DNA of 64,000 nt. It comes from CAVVIH01 sp963748295 (GTDB lineage: Bacteria > Acidobacteriota > Vicinamibacteria > Vicinamibacterales > 2-12-FULL-66-21). This document shows positions 7,190-16,160 of this stretch, in pieces; position 1 is the stretch's first letter; every line of letters begins with the position of its first letter. The notes beneath the pieces were generated by a model. The model did not search any database. It was not told where the DNA came from and was given only the letters and a program-made list of their open reading frames with translations. The position numbers and the translations under genes are program-made. The stretch is taken from the NCBI GenBank assembly GCA_963748295.1, contig CAVVIH010000006.1, forward strand, positions 930,001-994,000. The letters are read 5' to 3'.

Positions 7190-9316
7190 CTATTCGCGCA
7201 GCAGCCGGAGCGCGTTCGCGATGACGATGAGCGAGGCTCCCATGTCGGCGACGACGGCCATCCAGAGCGTCGCGACGCCGGCGACGGCGAGGATCAGGAA
7301 CGCCGCCTTGAGCGCCAGCGAGAACCAGATGTTCGCGCGGATGTTGCGGGTGGTGGCACGGCTCAATCGCAGCGCGTAAGGAATTTTCGCGAGCTCGTCG
7401 GCCATCAGCGCGATGTCGGCGGTCTCGAGCGCGGCGTCGGTTCCCGCGACCCCCATCGCAATGCCGACGTCGGCGGCGGCGAGTGCGGGCGCGTCGTTCA
7501 CGCCATCGCCGATCATCGCCAGCGCGCCATGACGCCGGCGCAGATCCTTGACCGCATCGAGCTTCTCGTCAGGGAGCAGATCGGCACGCACCTCGTCGAT
7601 CCCGAGCGTCGCCGCCGCGGCGCGCGCGGGCGCCTGATGATCGCCGGTCAGCAGGACGACGTGCTGAATGCCATGCTCGCGCAGCATCTGGATCGCTTCC
7701 GGCGCGGCGCTCCGCGTTTCGTCCGCCACGCCGATCATCCCGATCGCGGCGCCGTTGGCGCTGACGGCGATGATGCTGCGGCCCAGGCAGGAGAGTGTCT
7801 CGAACGCCGCTTCCGCCTCCGGCGACCACAGCCGCCGTTCCTGAAACAGCCGGCGGTTGCCGACCAGAACAGCGTCGGCTCCGACCGTCCCCTGCGCGCC
7901 GAGGCCAGGCAGCGCTTCGAACGAGCGCGCCGCAGCCAGGATCACCTGATCCGACGCGGCGCGCCTCACGATCGCCTCGCCAATCGGATGTTCGGAGTGC
8001 GATTCGAGCGACGCGGCGAGCGCGAGAATATGCTGCGGCACCGCGCCGTTGAGCGGGACGATGTCGGTGACCTGAAGGCGGCCGCTCGTCAGCGTGCCCG
8101 TCTTGTCGAACGCGACGCAGCGGACCGCGGCGAGCCGCTCGAGCCGTGCGCCGCCCTTGATCAGCACGCCTTTGCGCGCCGCCGCCGCCAGGGCTGACAC
8201 GATCGACACCGGCGTCGAGATCACCAGCGCGCACGGGCACGAGATCACCAGGAGCACGAGCGAACGGTAGATCCACTCCGTCCAGCTCGCGCCGAACGCC
8301 AGCGGCGGCACGAACGCGATCAGCGCGGCGATGGCGAGGACGGCCGGCGTGTAGATGCGCGCGAAACGATCGACGAAGGTCTGGCTCGGCGCCCGCTGCG
8401 ACTGCGCCTGCTCGACCAGGTGGATGATGCGCGCGAGCGTCGAATCGCGCCGCAGCCGGGTCACCTCGACCTCGAGCGCGCCGCGGCCGTTGATCGTTCC
8501 CGCGAACACGTCGTCGCCGGCGCCTTTCTCGACCGGCAGCGACTCACCCGTCACCGGCGCCTGGTTGACGTGACTCTGGCCCGCCGCCACTCGCCCGTCG
8601 AGCGGCACCTTCTCACCCGGCCGCACGATGACGCGATCGCCCAGCCGCACGTCGTCGACCGGCACGAGCACGGACGCGCGATCGCGGATCACGAGCGCCT
8701 CGGATGGCGCGAGATCCATGAGCGATCGGATCGCGCCGCGCGCGCGCGCCATCGCGCGGGACTCGAGAACCTGCGCGAGCGCGAAGAGGAAGACGACCGA
8801 GGCCCCCTCGGACCACTCGCCGAGCGCAATCGCGCCGGCCACGGCGACCATCATCAGGACGTTGATGTCGAGGTGACGGGAGGTGAGCGACGTCCACGCC
8901 CTGCGGGCGGTGTAGATGCCGCCGAGCACGATGGCGGCGAAATAGGGAATCCACGCGGCCGCACCGGTCGCGCCCGCGAAGTTCGAGATCAGCCCGATCG
9001 CGAGCGCGCCGCCCGAAAGGAAGACCAGCCGCTCGCGCCATCGTGAGGCGGCAACCGGCCGCGGCGCCTCGTGCTCGAGCCACGCACGCATGCCGGTCTG
9101 CGCGACGGCTTCGGCGATCTTCGCGGTCGTCAGCTTGGCGGCGTCATACTTGATCTTGAGGCGCTGTCCCACGACGTCGGCGTCGAGCGCCTCGAGGCCG
9201 GTGAGCTTCGTGAGACGCCGCTCGAGGATCGCGACCTCTTCGTGGCAGTCCATGCCTTCGACCTTGAACACGGACTCGGCGTGCAGTTCGCAGACGCGGC
9301 AGGCGGAGGTGGTCAC
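7190..9316 (-). CDS. P1B-type heavy-metal ATPase (Zn/Cd/Pb exporter)
   Basis: 708-aa inner-membrane pump that exports divalent soft metals using ATP. An N-terminal CRVC pair and a heavy-metal-associated domain with GMDCHEE (21-27, a CxxE variant of the usual CxxC) come first. TGES actuator (256-259), CPC ion motif in TM6 (360-362), DKTGT phosphorylation site (404-408), SEHPIGE (HP motif, 443-444) and GDGVNDAPAL follow. CPC together with the acidic metal-binding variant and the SmtB-type partner indicates Zn/Cd/Pb rather than Cu. Start chosen at GTG 9316, four bases overlapping the regulator's stop; the open frame upstream is the shadow of that gene. Confidence 0.93.
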   Translation of the reverse strand: MTTSACRVCELHAESVFKVEGMDCHEEVAILERRLTKLTGLEALDADVVGQRLKIKYDAAKLTTAKIAEAVAQTGMRAWLEHEAPRPVAASRWRERLVFLSGGALAIGLISNFAGATGAAAWIPYFAAIVLGGIYTARRAWTSLTSRHLDINVLMMVAVAGAIALGEWSEGASVVFLFALAQVLESRAMARARGAIRSLMDLAPSEALVIRDRASVLVPVDDVRLGDRVIVRPGEKVPLDGRVAAGQSHVNQAPVTGESLPVEKGAGDDVFAGTINGRGALEVEVTRLRRDSTLARIIHLVEQAQSQRAPSQTFVDRFARIYTPAVLAIAALIAFVPPLAFGASWTEWIYRSLVLLVISCPCALVISTPVSIVSALAAAARKGVLIKGGARLERLAAVRCVAFDKTGTLTSGRLQVTDIVPLNGAVPQHILALAASLESHSEHPIGEAIVRRAASDQVILAAARSFEALPGLGAQGTVGADAVLVGNRRLFQERRLWSPEAEAAFETLSCLGRSIIAVSANGAAIGMIGVADETRSAAPEAIQMLREHGIQHVVLLTGDHQAPARAAAATLGIDEVRADLLPDEKLDAVKDLRRRHGALAMIGDGVNDAPALAAADVGIAMGVAGTDAALETADIALMADELAKIPYALRLSRATTRNIRANIWFSLALKAAFLILAVAGVATLWMAVVADMGASLIVIANALRLLRE

Positions 9317-9744
9317 GGCTGCTCCTCCACGTGGGTGACCGCCTGTTGCAGAAGACCGATGATGTGCTGGTCGTCGAGCGAGTAGTACACCAGCCGGCCG
9401 GCCCGGCGCGGACGCACCAGCCGCATGCCGCGCAGCAGCCGCAGCTGATGCGAAACGGCCGACTCGCTGATGCCCGCGAGCTCGGCAATGTCGCAGACGC
9501 ACAGCTCGCCGCCCGACAGGGCATCGAGGATCCTCACGCGCGTGGGATCGCCGAGCACCCGGAACGTGTCGGCAACGGCGTAGACCGCCTTGTCCGGCAT
9601 GAGCGTCGCCCGTCGAGCCAGCGCCCCGCGCTCGTCGAGGTGCGTCGGCGCGTCGCAGTCCGCAACCTGGTGGCGCGAGGCCCGCGAGGCTTTGACGGGG
9701 GCGGCTGGCCGGTTGATTTCGCGAATATCAGTCGGGTCGGACAT
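9313..9744 (-). CDS. ArsR/SmtB-family metal-responsive repressor
   Basis: Winged-helix repressor of the SmtB/CadC/ZiaR group controlling the adjoining metal ATPase. Helix alpha-3 carries ELCVCDI, the cysteine pair of CadC-type sensors. Helix alpha-5 carries DQH and, eleven residues on, HVEE, matching the Asp/His/His/Glu zinc site of SmtB in spacing. An N-terminal CDAPTH resembles the ZiaR N-terminal ligand motif. Both sensing sites therefore seem present. An ATG at 9768 lies inside the palindromic operator, so I prefer the ATG at 9744, although no clear ribosome site precedes either. The stop overlaps the ATPase start (GTGA). Confidence 0.9.
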   Translation of the reverse strand: MSDPTDIREINRPAAPVKASRASRHQVADCDAPTHLDERGALARRATLMPDKAVYAVADTFRVLGDPTRVRILDALSGGELCVCDIAELAGISESAVSHQLRLLRGMRLVRPRRAGRLVYYSLDDQHIIGLLQQAVTHVEEQP

Positions 9745-9748
9745 ATGA

Positions 9749-9772
9749 ATATATGAGCAACTGCTCATATAT
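9749..9772. promoter_or_regulatory. ArsR/SmtB operator, 11-2-11 perfect palindrome
   Basis: Two perfect 11-base arms (ATATATGAGCA and its complement) are separated by AC, the 12-2-12-like geometry of SmtB/ZiaR/CadC sites. It sits immediately upstream of the repressor gene, so the repressor-ATPase operon is probably autoregulated and derepressed by metal. Confidence 0.85.
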
Positions 9773-9811
9773 CCTACCGCCGCAGGCGGGGGAACGCAAC
9801 CCGTTCGCCCC

Positions 9812-9841
9812 TTGACACCATTTTCCGCGTCTGACTACTAT
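9812..9841 (+). promoter_or_regulatory. Sigma-70-type promoter for the ABC operon
   Basis: TTGACA (9812-9817) and TACTAT (9836-9841) are separated by 18 bases and point toward the ABC ATPase gene 137 bases downstream. The -35 box is a perfect consensus and the -10 box matches four of six positions. Confidence 0.55.
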
Positions 9842-9897
9842 GCGGGTTCGGTCCATAATCGATTTCGTTACTACACGTTATACCGACAATGTCGGCG

Positions 9898-9968
9898 CCG
9901 CCTTCGCCTGGCGGCGAAGGGCGGTTGCGTCCTGACGGCCCGAAGGCCGCTGCAGCGAAGCTCCGCTG
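9898..9968 (+). other. Three consecutive hairpins in the ABC operon leader
   Basis: In the untranslated leader: CCGCCTTCGCC pairing with GGCGAAGGGCGG; CGGCC-CGAA-GGCCG (9936-9949); and CAGCG...CGCTG (9953-9968). The last ends nine bases before the start codon. They could affect translation or stability; no known riboswitch or protein leader is recognised. Confidence 0.4.
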
Positions 9969-9977
9969 GAGAGATAA

Positions 9978-10943
9978 GTGATTGAGGTTCAGCACATCAC
10001 CAAGCGCTACGGGCGCGTGACGGCCGTAGACGACGTCAGTTTCAAGGTGGAGCGCGGGGAGATCCTGGGCTTTCTCGGGCCGAACGGCGCCGGAAAGACC
10101 ACGACGATGCGCATCCTGACCGGCTACATGCCGGCGACCGAAGGGCGCGCGGTGGTCGCCGGGTTCGACGTCTTCGCCGAGCCGGTCGAGGCGAAGCGCC
10201 GCACCGGCTACCTGCCGGAAATGCCGCCGCTCTACCCCGATATGACCGTCCGCGAGTACCTCGACTTCGTCGCGCGGATCAAGGGCGTGCCCTCGTCGGA
10301 GCAGAAACAGCGCGTGCAATCGGTCATGGAGCGCACCCGGGTCGCCGACATGGCCGAGCGTCACTGCTCGAAGCTCTCGAAAGGCTACCGTCAGCGCGTC
10401 GGCCTCGCGCAGGCGCTCATTCACAATCCCGACGTGCTGATCCTCGACGAGCCGACGGCGGGCCTCGACCCGAAGCAGATCATCGAGACCCGCGAGCTTA
10501 TCCGCAGCCTGGCTGGCGATCACACGATCGTGCTCAGCACGCACATCCTTCCCGAAGTCGCGCAGACCTGTCAGCGCGTCGTGATCATCAACAAGGGCCG
10601 CGTGGTGGCGGTGGATACGCCGGACAACCTGACCGCGCGGCTGAGAGGCGCCGAGACGATGTACGTCCAGGTCGACGCGCCGCGCGAGGACGCGGTGGCG
10701 GCGCTGACCGCCATACCGGGCGTCACGCGCGTCAGCGCCGCTGACGGCCGGCAGGTCCAGGGCGCGTTCGAAGTCGAAAGCGACCGGGGCACCGACGTGC
10801 GCCGCGAGCTCGCGCGCGCGATCGTCACGCGCGGCTGGGGGCTGCTCGAGCTCCGGCCGATGCGCATGAGCCTCGAGGAGATCTTCCTGCAGGTCACGAC
10901 CGACGAGAAGGCCGAGGAGCCGCAAAATGACCAGCGTTCGTAA
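9978..10943 (+). CDS. ABC transporter ATP-binding protein, GldA-like
   Basis: 321-aa ATPase of an ABC-2-type system. Walker A GPNGAGKT (34-41), signature LSKGYRQRVGLAQAL, Walker B VLILDEPTAG and the H-loop LSTHILPE are complete. About 85 C-terminal residues form the usual regulatory tail of drug/polysaccharide-type ABC-2 ATPases. It overlaps the permease gene by 17 bases and is followed by GldG- and DUF4340-type genes, a set seen together in many Bacteroidota and Acidobacteriota. The substrate is not known. Start is GTG 9978. Confidence 0.92.
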   Translation: MIEVQHITKRYGRVTAVDDVSFKVERGEILGFLGPNGAGKTTTMRILTGYMPATEGRAVVAGFDVFAEPVEAKRRTGYLPEMPPLYPDMTVREYLDFVARIKGVPSSEQKQRVQSVMERTRVADMAERHCSKLSKGYRQRVGLAQALIHNPDVLILDEPTAGLDPKQIIETRELIRSLAGDHTIVLSTHILPEVAQTCQRVVIINKGRVVAVDTPDNLTARLRGAETMYVQVDAPREDAVAALTAIPGVTRVSAADGRQVQGAFEVESDRGTDVRRELARAIVTRGWGLLELRPMRMSLEEIFLQVTTDEKAEEPQNDQRS

Positions 10944-11703
10944 CATCACGGCGATCGCCGGCAAGGAGCTGCGGTCGTACTTCGCGTCGCCGATGGCCTA
11001 CATCATCATCGGCCTCTTCGCGCTGCTCTTCGGCGTGTTCTTCAATGCCTTCCTGCAGGCGTTCCTCGACGAGAGCCAGCGCTCGGCGATGATGGGCGGC
11101 GGCGGCGCGCTGAACGTCAACGACCGCATGATCCGCGGCGTCCTGCTGAACGCGGCCATCATCATCCTGTTCGTGATGCCGATGATCACGATGCGCACCT
11201 ACGCGGAGGAGAAGCGCTCCGGCACGATCGAGCTGCTGCTCACCTCTCCGCTGACCGACGTCCAGATCATCCTCGGCAAGTTCCTCGGCGCCATGGGGCT
11301 GTTTGCCGCCATGCTGCTGGTGACGATGCTCGACATCGCGATCCTCTTCCGCCTGGGCAACCCCGAGTGGAAGCCGATCGTGACCGGCTACCTGGGGCTG
11401 CTGCTGATGGGCGGCTGCTTCATCTCGGTTGGCCTGCTGATTTCGAGCCTCACGAAGAACCAGATCGTCGCCGGGTTCATGACCTTCGCCGTCTTCCTGC
11501 TGCTCTGGGTGATCAACTGGTTCGGCGAGGGGTCGGGACCGACGGGACGAGCGGTCCTCTCGTTCCTCTCGATCACCGAGCATCTGGACGACTTCACGCG
11601 CGGCATCATCGACACCAAGCACGTCGTTTATTACCTGAGTTTCATCACGTTCGGCCTGTTCCTGACGGCCAAGTCGGTCGACTCGGAACGCTGGCGCGGT
11701 TAG
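10927..11703 (+). CDS. ABC-2 type permease, GldF-like
   Basis: 258-aa integral membrane protein with six predicted segments, starting ITAIAGKELRSYFASPMAYIIIG, which is the typical GldF/CcmB-like opening. RTYAEEKRSGTIELLLTSP is the conserved cytoplasmic loop of ABC-2 permeases. It partners the overlapping ATPase upstream. Whether this system has any motility role cannot be told from sequence; the same family serves other export functions outside Bacteroidota. Confidence 0.9.
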   Translation: MTSVRNITAIAGKELRSYFASPMAYIIIGLFALLFGVFFNAFLQAFLDESQRSAMMGGGGALNVNDRMIRGVLLNAAIIILFVMPMITMRTYAEEKRSGTIELLLTSPLTDVQIILGKFLGAMGLFAAMLLVTMLDIAILFRLGNPEWKPIVTGYLGLLLMGGCFISVGLLISSLTKNQIVAGFMTFAVFLLLWVINWFGEGSGPTGRAVLSFLSITEHLDDFTRGIIDTKHVVYYLSFITFGLFLTAKSVDSERWRG

Positions 11704-11718
11704 ATCTGACGGACCCGT

Positions 11719-13305
11719 ATGTTGAAAAGAGTTCTCGGACTTCTCGGCTGGCTCGGTGTGGCGCTGGTGCTCGCGGCGGTTGCCATTTCCCAGCTGCGGC
11801 CGGAGTGGCAGTGGTACCGCGCTCTTGCGATCGGCGGCCTGGTCTGCACGCTGTTGTACGTGCTCAGCCAATGGCGCGAGATCGCGCGTGAATTCCAGGG
11901 ACGGCAGGCGCGCTTCGGCACGCTCGCCACCGCGAGCGTCCTCGTCGTCCTTGGCATCCTCGCGGCGATCAACTACCTGGCGGCGCGGCACAACAAGCGG
12001 TGGGACCTGACCGCCGGCGGCCAGTACACGCTGTCGGATCAGACCAAGAAGGTGCTGCACTCGCTCGACAAGCCGGTGCGCGTGACGGTGTTCGCGCGCG
12101 AGGGAGAATCGGAGCGCTTCCGCAACCGGCTGGATCAGTTTCAGTACCAAAGCAAGCAGCTGCAGATCGAATACATCGATCCCGAGAAGCGGCCCGCGCT
12201 CGCCGAACGGCTCAAGGAATCCGCGCTGGGCACCGTCGTCCTGGAATACGACGGCCGCGTCCAGCGGGTCAGCTCCGACGAGGAGCAGGATCTGACGAAC
12301 GCGCTCATCAAGGTCGTCCAGGGCGAGCAGCACAAGGTGTACTTCGTCCAGGGCCACGGTGAACGCGACCTGAACGGATCGGACGGCCGCGGCTACTCCG
12401 GCGTGAAACAGGCGCTCGGGGGTGACAACTTCGCCGCCGAAGCGGTGGTCCTCCTCCAGCAGGAAATCCCGGCGGATGCAACCGTGATCGTCATGGCCGG
12501 CCCGACGTCGGACCTGCTGCAGCCGGAAGTCGACCGGCTGCGCTGGTACCTCAATCGCGGCGGCAAGCTGCTCGTGCTGCTCGATCCGCCGCAGCAGACC
12601 GATGCGCCGCCGCTCACGAACGTCCTCGCGCTGCTGAAGGAATGGTCCGTCAGCGCAGGAAACGATGCGGTGCTGGATCCGCTCAGCCGGCTGCGCGGCG
12701 CCGAGGCGGACGTTCCCGTCGCCGCGCCGCCGTATCCGTTCCACGAGATCACGAGCACGTTCAAGATGCTCACCGCGTACCCCTTCGCGCGATCGATGAA
12801 GGCGGCGGAGAACGTCGCGGCCGGCCAGCAGGTGACGTCGTTCATCCAGAGCGGTCCGGGCAGCTGGGCGGAAACGGACCTCAAGACGCTCACCACCCGC
12901 GGCGAGGCGCAGCCGAACCTCGAGAACGGCGACACGCGCGGACCGGTGTCGCTGGCGGTCGCCGTTTCGGCGCCGGTGAAGGAAGCGACGCCGCCGCCGC
13001 CGCCCGCGCCGGGAGCGGAAACCCCGCCGAACAAGCCGGAGACGCGGCTGGTCGCCGTGGGCGATTCCGACTTCGCCGCCAACGCGTTCCTCAACACCGG
13101 CGGCAACCGCGACATGTTCCTGAACACCGTGAACTGGCTCGCGCAGCAGGAGAACCTGATTGCGGTGCGGCCGCGCGATCCCGAAGATCGCCGCATCACC
13201 GTCGGCACGCCTCAGCAGCAGCGGCTGATCTTCTGGTTCTCGGTGCTGATCATGCCGGGACTGATCCTGCTGGCGGGCGTCCACACCTGGTGGCGGAGGC
13301 GATAG
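11719..13305 (+). CDS. GldG-family ABC auxiliary membrane protein
   Basis: 528 aa. Three N-terminal membrane segments (within about 1-95) are followed by a large extracytoplasmic domain starting RWDLTAGGQYTLSDQTKKVL, typical of the GldG/ABC_transp_aux family, with HGERDL and IVMAGPTSDLLQPEVDRL further on. A proline-rich stretch precedes the final domain, and a last membrane helix FWFSVLIMPGLILLAGV anchors the C-terminus. It sits between the permease and the DUF4340 gene with close spacing, so it is very likely a subunit of that complex. Confidence 0.88.
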   Translation: MLKRVLGLLGWLGVALVLAAVAISQLRPEWQWYRALAIGGLVCTLLYVLSQWREIAREFQGRQARFGTLATASVLVVLGILAAINYLAARHNKRWDLTAGGQYTLSDQTKKVLHSLDKPVRVTVFAREGESERFRNRLDQFQYQSKQLQIEYIDPEKRPALAERLKESALGTVVLEYDGRVQRVSSDEEQDLTNALIKVVQGEQHKVYFVQGHGERDLNGSDGRGYSGVKQALGGDNFAAEAVVLLQQEIPADATVIVMAGPTSDLLQPEVDRLRWYLNRGGKLLVLLDPPQQTDAPPLTNVLALLKEWSVSAGNDAVLDPLSRLRGAEADVPVAAPPYPFHEITSTFKMLTAYPFARSMKAAENVAAGQQVTSFIQSGPGSWAETDLKTLTTRGEAQPNLENGDTRGPVSLAVAVSAPVKEATPPPPPAPGAETPPNKPETRLVAVGDSDFAANAFLNTGGNRDMFLNTVNWLAQQENLIAVRPRDPEDRRITVGTPQQQRLIFWFSVLIMPGLILLAGVHTWWRRR

Positions 13306-14676
13306 ATGAAGGGCCTTCGTTCCTTCGTCGGCCTGCTCGTCATTCTCATCGCGCTTGGCGGGTATCTCTACTTCGTCGAGTCGAAGCGGGAAGCGGAAAG
13401 CGAAGACGGCAAGGAAAAGGTGTTCTCGGTCGAATCGGACAAGATCGACGAGCTCACCGTGAAGTCGGAATCCGGCGACCAGACAACCCTGAAGAAAACC
13501 GGAACCGACTGGCAGATCGTGCAGCCCGCCGCGTTTCAGCCAGACAGCGCGGAGGTCTCGAACATCACGACCAACCTCGCCAGCCTCGAGAGGCAGCGGG
13601 TGATCGACGAGAATCCGGCGGACATCGCCGAGTACGGCCTGGCCAAGCCGCGCATCGAGATCGGCGTGAAGTCGGCCGGACAGGAGAAGAAGCTCCTCAT
13701 CGGCCGGAAGACGCCGCCGGGGACGGACCTCTACGCCAAGCTCGCCGACTCGCCGCGCGTGTTCCTGATTTCCTCGTTCCTGGATTCCACGTTCAACAAG
13801 ACCACGTTCGATCTGCGCGACAAGACGGTCCTGAAGCTGGATCGCGACAAGATCGACGCGCTGACGATTACCGTGCCGGCGCACACCGTCCGCGTCGCGA
13901 AGCGCGACGGCGAGTGGCGGCTGGCCGCGCCGCTCGACGCCCGCGCCGATTTCACGACGGTTGACGGCCTCGTCAGCCGCATCAACGGGGTGCAGATGAA
14001 GTCGATCGCCTCCGCCGAGCCAGCGGGCCTCGCGGAGTACGGGCTCGACAAGCCCGCCGCCACCCTGGTGGTTGGCTCCGGGTCCTCGCAGGCGACGCTG
14101 CTGGTCGGGACGCAGGCAGGCCCAGGCCTCGTGTTCGCGAAGGACCAGGCACGTCCGATGGTGATGCGGCTCGATTCGTCGTTCCTCGACGAGTTGAAGA
14201 AAGAGCCCGCCGACTTCCGGCAGAAAGATCTGTTCGATGCGCGCGCCTTCAACGCGACCGGCCTCGAGATTGTCAGGAAGGGCCAGACGCTCGCGTTCGA
14301 GAAGACGAAGGTGAAGAACAAGGAAGGGCAGGAAGAGGAGAAATGGCGACAGACCGCGCCATCGGCGCAGGACGTCGATCAGCCGAAGATCGACAGCCTC
14401 CTTTCTGCGGTCACGCAGTCGCGCGCGGCAAGCTTCGTCAATGCGACGGATTCGACGGCGAAGACAGGCCTCGACTCCCCTGAGCTCACCGTCACGGTGA
14501 AATCCGGCCAGGGCCGCCAGGAAACCGTTCGCTTCGCCAAGGCGGGCACGGATTCGTTCGCCTCGCGCACCGGCGAGCCGGGGGCCGCCAAGCTCGAGGC
14601 GAACACCATCGACAACATCACCAAGGCGCTCGACGACGTCCAGAAGCCCGCTGGAAAGGATTCGGGCAGCGATTGA
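13306..14676 (+). CDS. DUF4340 domain protein
   Basis: 456 aa with one N-terminal membrane helix (about 5-22) and the rest extracytoplasmic. Two similar DUF4340 units are seen, each containing an AEYGL(A/D)KP motif (near residues 105 and 245). Start ATG 13306 immediately follows the GldG-like stop. Members of this family regularly accompany GldA/F/G-type ABC systems, and a scaffold or substrate-contact role in the periplasm is inferred from that, not shown. The last four bases overlap the next start. Confidence 0.85.
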   Translation: MKGLRSFVGLLVILIALGGYLYFVESKREAESEDGKEKVFSVESDKIDELTVKSESGDQTTLKKTGTDWQIVQPAAFQPDSAEVSNITTNLASLERQRVIDENPADIAEYGLAKPRIEIGVKSAGQEKKLLIGRKTPPGTDLYAKLADSPRVFLISSFLDSTFNKTTFDLRDKTVLKLDRDKIDALTITVPAHTVRVAKRDGEWRLAAPLDARADFTTVDGLVSRINGVQMKSIASAEPAGLAEYGLDKPAATLVVGSGSSQATLLVGTQAGPGLVFAKDQARPMVMRLDSSFLDELKKEPADFRQKDLFDARAFNATGLEIVRKGQTLAFEKTKVKNKEGQEEEKWRQTAPSAQDVDQPKIDSLLSAVTQSRAASFVNATDSTAKTGLDSPELTVTVKSGQGRQETVRFAKAGTDSFASRTGEPGAAKLEANTIDNITKALDDVQKPAGKDSGSD

Positions 14677-16160
14677 GCCGTTCCGCCGCACTCTGCGCCG
14701 GTGTTCTGATAACGATTCTGTGCGCGGCGCCCGCTGTTGAAACCAGCAGCGGACGCGAGGCCGCCGTCCGCGAACTGCGGGCAAATCTCTCCAAGGTATT
14801 CAACGCGCCGATCATGGCGCGCGGCGTCTGGGCGGTCGACGTGCGATCGCTCGACACCGGCGAGCGCCTGTTCGAGTTGAACTCCGGCAAGCTGATGATG
14901 CCGGCGTCCAACATGAAGGTGGTGACGCTCGCGACCGCCGCCGAGAATCTCGGCTGGGACTACCGCTTCACCACGACGCTCGAAACCTCCGCTCCGATCG
15001 AAAACGGCGCGCTGATGGGCGACCTCGTCATCCGCGGCACCGGCGACCCGACGCTGAACACGAGGCAGGGACGCGGGGCAGCGGTGCTCGCCGAGTGGGC
15101 CGGCATCCTGCGCGCCGCCGGCATCCAGGAGATCCGCGGCCGCATCATCGGCGACGATCAAGCCTTCGACGACGAAGGGCTCGGCGACGGATGGTCGTGG
15201 GATTACCTGCAGTTCGGCTACGCAGCCCCGGTTGGCGCGCTTCAGTTCAACGAGGACGTCGCAGCGCTCACCATCGCGCCCGGTCCCCGCCCCGGCGACC
15301 CCGCTGTCGTCTCGCTCGCGCCGGGCTCGGGGCTCGAGGTCGTCAATCGCGCCATGACGGCTGGCGAAGAAACATCCGAGACGATCGACTTCCGCCGCCA
15401 GCTGTTCCGGCCGACGCTCGAGATCACCGGCGCCATTCCGGCAGGCAGCACTCCCGTCACCCGCAACGTGACGGTGGTCAATCCGACGATCTACTTCGCG
15501 CAGTCGGTCAAGGATGCGTTCGTCGCGGCAGGGATTCGCGTAACGGGCGAGGCAGCCGACCTGGACGATATCGCCGTCCAGGACGGGCCTGTGGGAACGA
15601 GCGAGCGCTCAGGTTCCACCTCGTCACCGCCCCTGCGCGAGATCGCAACCGTGCTGATGAAGGTGAGCCAGAATCTCTACGCCGAGACGTTCGTGAAAGC
15701 GCTCGGCGCGTCGGCCGGCGAAGTGGGCACGACCGCGGCCGGCAGGCGGCTGATGCGGAAGACGCTCACCGCCTGGGGCATTCCCGAAGACGCTTACGTG
15801 ATCTCCGACGGCTCGGGGTTGTCGCGCTCCAACTACGTCAGCGCTGAAATGATCACCGCGATCCTCGCGCGCATGTATCGCGATCCACATCACCGCGACG
15901 AGTTCGCCGCGACGCTGCCAATTGCCGGCAAGGACGGAACGATCGCGTCGCGGATGCGACGGACGCTCGCCGAGGGAAACGCCACGGCCAAGACCGGCTC
16001 GATTGCGAACGTGCGCTCGCTGTCCGGATACGTACACACCAAGGACGGCGAAACGCTCGTCTTCTCGATCATCGCCAACGACTTCGTGATCCCGGCGGCA
16101 ACCGTGAACTGGATTGCCGACCTCGCGGTCGAGATTCTCGCGACCTTCACGCGCCGCTGA
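14673..16160 (+). CDS. dacB: D-alanyl-D-alanine carboxypeptidase/endopeptidase, PBP4 family (S13)
   Basis: 495-aa exported penicillin-binding protein that trims D-Ala or cleaves 4-3 peptidoglycan cross-links. A signal peptide covers about 1-22. The active-site SxxK is SNMK (79-82), SxN is SRSN after SDGSGL, and KTG is in TAKTGS near the C-terminus. All three motifs and the intervening PBP4-specific domain are present, and length is normal. Start is TTG 14673, overlapping the preceding stop (TTGA), which suggests coupling to the ABC/DUF4340 operon. The 3' end overlaps the convergent tRNA-editing gene by 14 bases. Confidence 0.93.
   Translation: MSRSAALCAGVLITILCAAPAVETSSGREAAVRELRANLSKVFNAPIMARGVWAVDVRSLDTGERLFELNSGKLMMPASNMKVVTLATAAENLGWDYRFTTTLETSAPIENGALMGDLVIRGTGDPTLNTRQGRGAAVLAEWAGILRAAGIQEIRGRIIGDDQAFDDEGLGDGWSWDYLQFGYAAPVGALQFNEDVAALTIAPGPRPGDPAVVSLAPGSGLEVVNRAMTAGEETSETIDFRRQLFRPTLEITGAIPAGSTPVTRNVTVVNPTIYFAQSVKDAFVAAGIRVTGEAADLDDIAVQDGPVGTSERSGSTSSPPLREIATVLMKVSQNLYAETFVKALGASAGEVGTTAAGRRLMRKTLTAWGIPEDAYVISDGSGLSRSNYVSAEMITAILARMYRDPHHRDEFAATLPIAGKDGTIASRMRRTLAEGNATAKTGSIANVRSLSGYVHTKDGETLVFSIIANDFVIPAATVNWIADLAVEILATFTRR

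Noticed and set aside
10894..14784. A very long open frame on the minus strand opposite the ABC/GldG/DUF4340 genes
   Set aside because: Its translation is rich in Arg, Glu, His and Gln with no domain, the usual result of reading GC-rich coding DNA backwards. The plus-strand genes have clear families.
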